Shown: piece after piece, positions 33,957 through 43,400 of the stretch
Position numbering within the stretch: position 1 is the first letter of the stretch
Layout: every line of letters begins with the position of its first letter
Assembly (NCBI GenBank): GCA_010279815.1
Contig: QEOQ01000141.1
Coordinates: 1,172,176-1,236,175, forward strand
Direction of reading: 5' to 3'
DNA: 64,000 nucleotides
Source of the DNA: Brachionus plicatilis
Lineage: Eukaryota; Rotifera; Eurotatoria; Ploima; Brachionidae
Made by a program: the position numbers and the translations under genes
Notes under the pieces: model-generated
Databases searched by the model: none
The model's input: only the letters and a program-made list of their open reading frames with translations
Told to the model about the DNA's origin: nothing

Positions 33957-34341
33957 TATTTTATTTCTGATTTTTTTAAATAATAATTTTTGTGATCTTT
34001 TTTTTCATTTATTATATTTCTTTAAAAAAATTAACCAATAAAAAAATTATCGCTATCTCTTTGATAAAATTGTCAGACCTGACAATTTTTTTTCTGACTT
34101 TTTTTTTTTCTGACAATTTTTTTTCTGACTTTTTTATTTCTGACAATTTTACTCTGACATTTTTGATTCTGACAATCTTAACCATAATCACCAAATCAGA
34201 AACCCTTTTCAGCATGCAATCCATGAACTGAAGTTGCATAAGGTCAATAATCGAGTGTTTTGTTTGCGTGAAAACTATATAAGGAGATAAGTGCAAAAGT
34301 AGGTGGCTCTTATATCTTTTTTTTATAATTTCTGTATATTA

Positions 34342-34362
34342 CTGAAGGAGCAATGCTCGACT
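34342..34362 (+). repeat. LINE 3'-tail hairpin motif
   Basis: CTGAAGGAGCAATGCTCGAC followed by an ATAATAAATACTAATAATAAT tail. Confidence 0.55.
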
Positions 34363-34530
34363 TTATAATAAATACTAATAATAATATAAAAATTAAAATT
34401 TTTTCTCTTCTTAAATTTTTACTATGAAAAACTCTGCGAATATTCTACTAATTCTAATTTTCGTTTGAAAAAAATAATAGTTAGAAAGCTGAGCTACAAA
34501 ATAGTTTAAAAAAATTTAAAAATTCGTTCA

Positions 34531-34643
34531 AAAGCTTGGCAAAATCATTCGAAAGCGAAATTTTTTTCGAATTAAATGTCGAGATAAATTCACTTTATTA
34601 TGGTCCTGTATGATCTTATTTATGGTTAAGTATTTCCAAAATC
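34531..34643 (-). repeat. Dispersed 105-bp repeat, inverted partner of 21869-21975
   Basis: Reverse complement matches 21869-21975 over about 105 bp, including CTCGACAT and GATTTTGCCAAGCTT. Confidence 0.65.
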
Positions 34644-35459
34644 TCCTAAATTTCCTCAAGAGCTACAAAAAATTCTTATTATTTAAGGTTATTAAAGGTT
34701 AAGGACACTTTTAAAATTTTTACCAACTCTTCAAGAGATCATATTTTTTGATTATTTAGAGCTCATTTCTTATTCTTATTTTAACAAGCCAGATTTAATT
34801 TTGACTTAAAAATTTTCACTAATTCACATTTATATAAAACAATTTCATTCTATAATTATTACTATAATTTAAAATTAAAAACTCAAAGCAATATTATTGA
34901 GAAGAAATCTTGGGGATTCGGGTCTTTTAAGATTTTTTAATTTTAAACGAAAAAATCTATTTTATTAATATTTGTTTTCACTTGTAGAGGATCATGATCA
35001 ACATTAATTTAATTAATTTGTTGATTTTTTCAGGCTAGATATCTTTCAGATTACGAAAATTAAAAAAATAATAATTACAACTACAAATACATATACTATA
35101 AATAATAACATATAATATCAAAGAACAAAAATCTCACATTAATCAATACCTTGTAAATAAATACTCACAAAATTTTTTCTAACATTTTATTGATCATCTG
35201 AATTGATACAAAAATATTGATTTTTTGCTAGAAATAAATAAAAAAACTTTATTTCCATCTCTTCAAGATCTATTTTTTAAAAATTAATGAAAAATCATTA
35301 TCTAATAATCCTTAAATACAGTGCCTTTATTAGTTTAAAAAAATACGAGAGATTATTGTTCTGAAGAAAAATTCTAATTCTATTATAAATTTTGAACTAT
35401 TTTTTATATCTTTTTTCGATTAAGAAATATTAAACAAAAATAAATCAATGGCAACCTAT

Positions 35460-36090
35460 CATTTTTGAGAAAAAAAAATTTGTGAAAAATGTTCGAGAAA
35501 AAATTGACACTTTTATAGAAAATTACTTTATTGAAAAAAATAAGAGAAAATTTTTATTGAAAAAAAATGTGTGAAAAATATTATTGAAAAAAAAATCTAC
35601 TAATTAGTCAATATTTACATTAATTTAATCACTTTAACTAAATTCAATATCTAAATTTTCTTTTGATATTACTTGTTTGGTGTCATAAATGGCAATCAAT
35701 TTATCTAATAATAAAAATTTTTGTTCTGAATCATACTGTTCTAATAAACTTTTAACAACAATATCTTTTTTAACTTCTTTGTTTGATCTTCTGTCTCGTA
35801 TTTTTGGAATAGTGCGGTTTCTTAGACGCAAATATGGTGACTGTCTTTCGTCATTCAAATTTAAATTTTTAAAAGCTTCAAGATCCATAAATTCAAATTA
35901 TATTCAATAATTAAATTCACTAAGTAAATTTGAATTAAATAAGAATATTCTAGTATTAGATTTTTGTAGAAAAAATTTTCACACATAATTTTCACAGAAA
36001 TTTTTCTCTAAAATTTTTCACTAAAAAAAATTTCCCTAAAGTATTTCGACAAAATTTTTGTCTTTTTCTCTAAAAAATTTTTCTCAGAAG
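35460..36090. mobile_element. Possible element: 84-codon frame between inverted A/T arms
   Basis: Left arm 35465-35605 is made of repeats of GAAAAAAA with TTGTGAAAAAT and ATGTGTGAAAAAT; right arm 35965-36085 is made of the complementary TTTTTC units with ATTTTTCAC and TTTTCACACATAATTTTC. The layout (arrays of short units in opposite orientation around a small frame) parallels the MULE at 32770-34190. Low complexity limits confidence. Confidence 0.35.
35634..35888 (-). CDS. Small hypothetical protein, 84 residues
   Basis: MDLEAFKNLNLNDERQSPYL.. is hydrophilic and basic in the middle (RLRNRTIPKIRDRRSNKEVK) with a leucine-rich helix after it. It has more G and C than its surroundings and no stops, which speaks for coding use, but I do not recognise it. 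Given the flanking inverted arms it may be a transposon-encoded protein. Confidence 0.4.
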   Translation of the reverse strand: MDLEAFKNLNLNDERQSPYLRLRNRTIPKIRDRRSNKEVKKDIVVKSLLEQYDSEQKFLLLDKLIAIYDTKQVISKENLDIEFS

Positions 36091-36304
36091 TAATATAGAG
36101 CCAAATCAATGAAATATTTAATATTTGAAAAATAGCTTTCAATGAATTGAATGTTCACCGACAATAATTTGATTAGTATAAAATTATTTTTTTATTTAAA
36201 AATAACATTTGATGTGCGTCAATAAAGCTTCTTTAAAGTTTTAAATTTCAAAATTAGTTCATATTTTTTCATGGTCGCGAGAACAAATCTTTAAAATCAA
36301 AATA

Positions 36305-36970
36305 CAGTACTGCTATGATTTTCTGTTTTTACGTAATTTGCGTAAAATTACGTGTAATTACGTGTAAAAAATGTTCGTTGTTAACTTTAGAAACATTTGT
36401 GCTTAGTTTCTTAAAACAAGTAGCACCAACGAGTCAAAATGACTCTTTTTTCGGTGTTTGGCCGCTAAAATCCAATTAATTTTTTTTTTGAGCATAATTT
36501 TTTTTCAGCATTAAAAATAAGAATGACTTTCTAGATTCAAATAATAAAATTTGTTCAAATTCGTTTATGTGGTAATTTTAAAGCGACAAATTTTTTCTTC
36601 AAAATGTCAAAAAGCAATGTGTGGATACTGTACAAAAGAGAGTATTTGTAAAGTGTGATTGACCATGGATATTTTATAAGGCCTAACAAAAGACTAAAAT
36701 TTTAATAATTTAATGTTTTTATTCAATTAATTTAATAATTTTAGTAAATTCGAACATAAAATATGTTTTATTCTTCTAGTGGTTTGAAATTTTGGTGATT
36801 CTAGCGTTAATGTTTTCATTCATTGTGCATTTAGTTTTTTCAAAAGATGCATGGTTTGATGGCTTTATGTCATTGAAGAGCTTATTAGTCTAAATTAAAT
36901 TAAATTTTTACTATGCTCGAGAAACAAAAAAACGTAATTTCACGTAAAATAACGTAAAAATAGTAAATCA
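36305..36970. mobile_element. ACGTAA-rich Tc1/mariner-type MITE interrupted by a piggyBac MITE
   Basis: TACAGTACTG at 36305 and a TTTTTACGTAA..ACGTAAAATTACGT stretch resemble the left end of the intact MITE at 49598-49840. On the far side, 36935-36965 has ACGTAATTTCACGTAAAATA and ACGTAAAAATAG, the degraded reverse complement. The piggyBac MITE at 36415-36806 lies between. The right terminus is not clean. Confidence 0.45.
36415..36806. mobile_element. piggyBac-type MITE, 392 bp
   Basis: Flanked by TTAA at 36411 and 36807. Left end AACAAGTAGCACC, right end (reverse complement) CGCTAGAATCACC. It shares CGAGTCAAAATGACTC, TTTGGCCGCTAAAATCCAA and the rest with the element at 44015-44926. CGYCTKESICK encoded near 36617 is a remnant of the cysteine-rich C-terminal domain of a piggyBac transposase. 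Confidence 0.75.
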
Positions 36971-37054
36971 TTAAAGAACTGCATAAGGCATTAAAATATA
37001 TAAAAAGTTTTCTTTTAATAAAAGCTTTATTTTTTTCATAAAAAATAAAAAAAA

Positions 37055-37290
37055 NNNNNNNNNNNNNNNNNNNNNNNNNNNNNNNNNNNNNNNNNNNNNN
37101 NNNNNNNNNNNNNNNNNNNNNNNNNNNNNNNNNNNNNNNNNNNNNNNNNNNNNNNNNNNNNNNNNNNNNNNNNNNNNNNNNNNNNNNNNNNNNNNNNNNN
37201 NNNNNNNNNNNNNNNNNNNNNNNNNNNNNNNNNNNNNNNNNNNNNNNNNNNNNNNNNNNNNNNNNNNNNNNNNNNNNNNNNNNNNNNNNN
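37055..37290. other. Assembly gap (236 N)
   Basis: A run of N followed directly by ACACACACACAC, so the gap probably sits in an (AC)n microsatellite. It lies in the region 3' of ARID1. Confidence 0.98.
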
Positions 37291-37468
37291 ACACACACAC
37301 ACTTCTCAGATTTGAAGACGACGACGAGTTGATGAGCCGTCAAGCGGATCGGTCGGCTTTTCTAATTTTGGCAGTGCTCACAGTACTGTTTTCCCTCTTC
37401 AACATCACATTTCTCCACATTTAAAACTTCTAATAGAACATATTTCATACTAACTAACACAAACAAAA

Positions 37469-40400
37469 TTAACTTTTTGAACAATTGTACAAGACCTCAG
37501 ATAAAATTTGAGCCACTTTAAAATCAACAAACTGTGACGTTACTAAATCTAGAATACGATTTTCGTATTTCAATATAAACGGTACATTTTCGCTATACAC
37601 AGACAAATAGGCGAGGGCGCTGCAGCACCGTCTCAACATGTCAATGGTGGTGCCCAGGCCGTCCTCGTTAATGTTGCTCACGTGTTCGTTGAGCACCCGT
37701 TGATTGAGATTGTTGGCCGGGTTGGCGCTGGCCGCCTGAATAAAACTGGGATGGTAGTGCAAGTGGCTGGGATTGAGGAGCTGGTAGCGTCTGGCCACGT
37801 CCTCGAAGTCTTCGACAAACGACAAAAAACAAGTGGCGTACTTGGCTATGGCGCGCGCCACCACCTGATCGGACTTGGCGAGCGCGCACAGCACCACCAC
37901 GCCGAACTCGCGCTGCACCTGCTCGTCCCGCTTGCTCAAAAACTCGCTGCACATCACGTGAACAAAGGCGAGCATGAAGGGCCGCGTCCGGTTCAGGTTG
38001 GCGCACACCAGGTCCATGTTGATGTCGTTTATGCTCAGTTTGGAGAGGATCTCGACGCAGAGGCGCTGGGCGGACAGCGTACTGGTGTCCGGGGTGGTGG
38101 CGAGCGGGTCGACGGCCTCGTGCGACTTGCAAATGATCCAATGGACGAGGCCGTGCGAGTACGTCTCGATGGCGTCCTCGTCCAAATTGTTCAGGTTGAG
38201 CGCGCCCGCCACATTCGCCAGCGTCACCAGCGTGTTCTCTCTAAGCAACTGGACACACTCCCACCAGTATTCGGGCACCGACGCGCTTTCCGCCGTCGAC
38301 TCCGCCGCCCGCCTCACCCGCCGGTAAATGAGCCTCTTGGCGCCAAAGTAGCTGGCACAGTGCGCGTACGCCCCGCTCTCTGTGTCCGAGTCCAGCGGCT
38401 GGTCGGCGGCCACGACCAGCTCGTGTGCGTGTCTCAGCACCAGCAGACGGCCCAGAATGGCGAGAAGCGCGCGACACTTGCACAGCTCGACGTCGTTGCC
38501 CGGCACAAACGACAAGTTGCGTATGATCGTCGATATCACAATGCATCTGTAGGCCAATTGTTGATCGTGTTCGCTGCTCAATGTGAACAAGGTTTTGTCC
38601 GTGTGACACGGCCGGTCGTCTATTTGCTGCACGGGCCACTCGCCGTCCCCGTTCCTTTGGCCGCCGCCGTCTCTTTGCTCGTCGCTTTTGAACTGGCAGC
38701 TCAATCGGCCGAAGAACAGCGTTCGCTCTGAGTGGGACCAATTTTTTTCACTGTCAAAATGTGTGTGCAGATAGCTGTGGCGGTTGTTGACCTTGACCTT
38801 TTTGTTTTGTGTTTGCTGCTGCCGGTTGTGGTACTCGAACCATTCGCAGTTGGCTCTGTAGTCGCTGTACTTTATGTTTAGCTTGTTGTAGTGGGCAAAT
38901 CGAGTGGTCGGTTGGTCGGAGCGGTGTCCGTTTAGTTGGCATTGGCGCTGTGGGCTGGGGGGCCGGGCGTCGGGCAGCTGGAGCTGGAGCTGGCGGAACT
39001 CGTCGAAAACGAGCTCGAGGCTTTGGACAAAGTGCTCGAGCAGTGTGTTTACCAGACCGGGAAAGTGGCTCAAGTGAAAATAGCAAATGGTGTGATCGTC
39101 AAAGAGAAGTATGTTGAGAGCGTCCAGAGCCCATGTGCTCTCGGCCAGCAGTCCGCTCTTCAGACTCATGTACAATTTCCACGGGTCCACTGGCGTTATG
39201 TCTTTGGAGCACAACTTTCTTTTCTTGTTCTCCACGGGCACACTCGACTCGACACAGTCGGCCGGAAACGCCTGCTCTCGCATCTTCACATGCGCCTTGA
39301 CCTGTGGCTGATGCAGTGGCTGCTGTGGTTGCTGCTGCTGCTGCTGTTGCTGTTGCTGCACATGACTAGATTGAGCGGGAAGATGCGTTTGGGCCATGTG
39401 ATAGGCCTGGGCCATAGGCACTGCATGCTGCATGTTTACACTGCGATTCATTTGAGCTTGTTGTTGTTGTTGTTGCTGGGCCAGATTGTGATTCATTTGG
39501 TTGAGGCTCATGAGTGGACTAGGCGAAGCGGACAGCTTGGAGCTCAGAATTTGATGATTTTGTGCCTGTGGTGGTGGCGGTGGAGGCGGTTGTGGCTGTG
39601 ACTGTGGTTGTGGCTGCTGTTGAGGCATTGGCGGCCCGGTCTGAGACTGCGGGACGGCCGGCTGATTGCTCTGAGCGACATGGGACGTTTGCTGATTGAA
39701 CGGAGCGTAGGGCATCTGTTGGCTCATTTGGTTGTTGTACTGGACTGGATATGGCATTTGGGAGTGGATGGAGGGCTGAGGCGGCGGCATCATTTGCGGA
39801 TTTTGCGAGGCCGACTGGGCCGTCTGTGGCTGCGCTGGAGGTGGTGGATAACGCATCATGTTCTGCTGCTGCTGTTGTTGTTGCTGATGCTGCTGATGTG
39901 GGTACTGGTAGGGATAGGGTGCTCGTGGCTGCGGGTAGTACTGGGGATAGGCGTGATTTTGGCTGTAGTCGTAGTGGGGCTGCGGGGGCGCCGGTGGAGC
40001 TGGCGGCGCCGGCGGATGCGGGTTGTATTGAGGAGTGGGGACGGGCGAGGCGGTGGGCGCCGGACTGGACGTGTCGGTCTTGGCCTCTTTTTTGTCCTTG
40101 GCCTTTGGCTTGGACTTTTTGGCGGGCGTCGAGTTGGTAGTCGCCGCTGGCTCGGCCGGCTCTGTTTTTTTTTGCTTGGCGGCCGGCTTTTCGCAGTCGG
40201 CGAGCATGGGCCGCGGGTCCGCTCCGTTCAGGTCGTATTTACACTCGTAGTGGACGAGACCGGACGACGCGTACTTTCTCTTCAGGTTGAGGGCGATGGG
40301 CGCCGAGCTGCCCAAGTCCATGCTGCTCGACACGTCCTTCCACGTTTTGCTCTTGGTTATGTCGGCAAAGCCGCCCTTTTGGCGCACTGTCGTGTACAGC

Positions 40401-43400
40401 TTGTACAAGTCGAGCACTTGTTTGTTCACGGTGGGCAGTGTGCGACACACAATCGAGTTTTCTTCCCAGATTTTTTGCAGCCGATGCACAAATTCTTTGC
40501 GCGAGTCATCGCTCGACATTTCGGCTATTTTGTGCAAAATGTCGGTGTTGTGCGACTTGGCCGCGCTCAGCTTCGGACTTGACATCTCGTCGCTCATCAT
40601 GCTCGCTTCGTCGTCGTGCTCCTGGCCAAACGACATGTTGCTGTTGTCGGTGTGTTGAGCCGAGGCCATTTGATTGGTAACCAATGGCGACCGGGCCTGG
40701 TTGTGGGGCGGGACGGGCGCCGGCTGGCCCTTTTTGTCGGCCGGATCGCTCGGCGTTTTGGCGACGACCGTCCGGTCTTGGTCGGATGGTGACATGTTTT
40801 TTGTCTGATAGGCGAGCTCGCCGCACGCAGCGAACATGGCCGGTTGGCCGATGGCCGGCGGGTACATGCCGCCCTGGTTCTTCCACATCTGGTACTGGAT
40901 GTTGTTGAGATTTTTGTGGAAGTTGTGGGCGGGGGACGCGGACGGAGACGGCGTCGAGTTGGACGGCGATGGAACGTTGGTCTGCTTGAGCATTGGGGAC
41001 GCGGTCGAAGAGCTGGAGCCGTTGGAGGGCGAGCGGGGCGGCAGCATTTGGCTCGGCGTGTCCATGATCGCCTGCGGCTTGGAAAGTATGTTGTGGATGT
41101 TGAAGGAGAGCGACGAAGATTGAGAGGTCTTGGATTTCATTGAGCCTGTGGACGACGACGTAGAGTCGTCGTTCGTGTTCTCTTCGCTTATTTTGGATAT
41201 TTTTTCGCTTGAGTTCTCGTCGGAAAGAGTGGATGAGGACGACGACGATATGCTGGTGCTGATCTGACGTTTTGGCGTGGTTTTGGTCGGCTTTTTGGGC
41301 GATTTTTTCTTTGGTGTTTTGACCACTTCGTCCGTGTCCGAAGTAGAGTCGTCCTCCTCATCGTCCCTGTACTCTTCGTCGGTGCTCGCGCTACACTCTT
41401 TTTCGTCATTGATTGACTTTTTTTTGCTCGTTTTCTTGCTCTTTGCATTTGTCTTGCTCTCACATTTTTTATCATTCATAAACGCAGAAGTGTTTACCTA
41501 CGAAAATGGGTATGTATTAGAATTTTTTTTTTTTTTTTTGATAAGAATCTTATTTATTTTTCTCTTGGAGATTTTTTTGTTGAAAAAAAAAATTTAAATT
41601 TTCAGTTTAAATCGGTTTGATTTTTTCTCAAGTAAAACACCTCATTTTTTTAATTAAATTGTTAAGATTTTATTTGATTAAGTTGTTTTTACGCTGGTTA
41701 TTTTTTCTCTTCGACGACTTTACTTTTTTTGTTTAATATTTAATTTTTGTATTGTGTATTTCAAATTTAACACAAATTCTTATTTTTGATTAATTAAAAT
41801 TAAAGTTGAGTAAAAATATTAGAAAAAAAATGCTGCAGCGTACTTTGTTGCACTTTTTTTACCATAAATAATATTTCTCATTTAAAAAATAAGACAAAAA
41901 TAAAGCATCAATAAGATTTTAAGAGATTATTGATTTTATTTTATACGTGGAACGAATTATCAATAGGCAGCGTGAATTTTGGAACAAAGAACGAAAAAAA
42001 AAATTTTTGAATGAAATAACTTTTTTACTAAGAGTCTAAAAATTGTTGCACAAAATGTATGAGCTGATACAAACTTTGTACCAAGCAAATTAAGTCTCTG
42101 CAATAACTCTGCAATTTAATTTTAATGATATTCTAATACATTTAGTGGTTTGCAGATTAGGAGAGTTATTGGAGAGACTTAATTTGAGTGGCACAAAGTT
42201 TGTATCAGCTCATACATTTTGTTGAACAATTTTTAGACTCTTAGTAAAAAAGTTATTTCATTTAAAAATTTTTGTTCTTGTTCTTTGTTCCAAAATTAAC
42301 AATGCCTTACCAATTGAGGTTGTAAATGCTAAATCTAAAAATGAATTTAAAACAAATTAGATAAATTTTTGAAACAATAATAATTATTTTTTTTCTTATT
42401 TTTAAGACTTATTTTAAAATCAGACAGTTAGCATAGCAAGGCTAGATATAGCTTTGCTCAGTAATTATTTTGATTAAACTTTATTATTATTATTTTTATT
42501 TTTATTATTGTTGTTAACAAAGTAAACAAAAAAAAAATTTCATTTTAGGTAAAAATGGTGTAACAAAGTATGATTCACTATGTTGCGGTATTTTTTCTAA
42601 TTTTTTTAAAAATTTTATTTCAATTAGCATTCGAAATTGACAACACCTTTAATTTTACAGGCTAATGTTATTTATAGTTTTAAAAATTAAAATGAAATGT
42701 GTCCTTTACATATACAAAAAATCTTCTATTTAATTTAATATGAAATAGGTGATTTTTTGATTTAAACAATCTTTGAAATGCTAAAACTCAATTTATCTTT
42801 TAAATTTTTTTTGTCAAAATTTTTTTAAAAGAAATTATGAACTAAAAAAAAAGTTAGAATTCTAAAAATTTCTTTTTGGAAATGTGTAAATTTGAATCAT
42901 TTAAAACTAATCAAAAATCTTAAGCAAATTCAAAGAAAATCTTTTGCTACAATAAATATTTTTTCGGGCTTAATCTTTGAAAATATGCACTTTCTTTTAA
43001 TCTAATCTCAAGGATATTTTTTGATCTATATATTTTTTTAATATATAATTAATCTGGAGGATTAAATGCTCGATACTGATATATAATTAAAAATAAATAT
43101 CAATATTCTTTTACAACAAGTAGAACTGAATTAACTTTAGACGCCACTCAAAAAAAATTTCTAGAACAAAATTTGACTTTCCATTAAATCTTTTAATTAC
43201 TAAATGACTAAGGAAACTTAGAGAAAGACGATTAGTATCAGGATATTGCTTGTTTGGCTGCATATTTGGACTTTTTATGGTAACAAAACTTATGCTAGCA
43301 ACAATGCTGCTAATGTCATCTTTGATCAACAGAATGATGATCAGCACCTAAGAACCAAATAATACTCTGATTACCTAAAAATGATTTACATTAAAAATTT

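Larger units (their letters stand above)
32770..34190. mobile_element. Mutator-like (MULE) element with array-type inverted ends and Ulp1 domain
   Basis: A 1.42-kb element flanked by CCAAATCGGA (32761) and CCAAATCAGA (34191), a 9-of-10 match that fits a Mutator-type 9-10 bp target duplication. The ends are reverse complements of at least 80 bp: ATGGTTAAGATTGTCAGAAT then repeated TTGTCAGAAATAAA, AAGTCAGAAAAAAA and TTGTCAGAAAAAAA units (32775-32920 and 34065-34188). The right end also holds a perfect AAAATTGTCAGACCTGACAATTTT hairpin across 34067-34090. Inside are a truncated MULE transposase (33113-33385) and a Ulp1-like protease domain (33386-33956), both on the plus strand and both broken. 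It is probably a deletion derivative. MULEs carrying Ulp1-type domains are known from plants; this animal arrangement I do not recognise. Confidence 0.8.
34200..35460. other. AT-rich spacer with LINE tail and dispersed repeat
   Basis: Contains the LINE tail at 34342-34362 and the inverted 105-bp repeat at 34531-34643. No gene is supported. Confidence 0.5.

Noticed and set aside
34012..34296. Minus-strand 94-codon frame (KKSEKKLSEKKKVRKKIV..)
   Set aside because: It is the repeated end of the MULE read through; low complexity and no homologous logic.
36900..37343. Frames spanning the N run
   Set aside because: They consist mostly of undetermined residues.
37682..38731. Open frame of 349 codons on the plus strand, and others to 41143
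   Set aside because: They are antisense to the conserved ARID1 exon; the GC-rich composition makes stops rare, and the translations are rich in Arg, Leu and Val with no recognisable domain.
43111..43347. Minus-strand 78-codon frame in the ARID1 intron
   Set aside because: No domain, no splice-consistent extension, and composition like the flanks.
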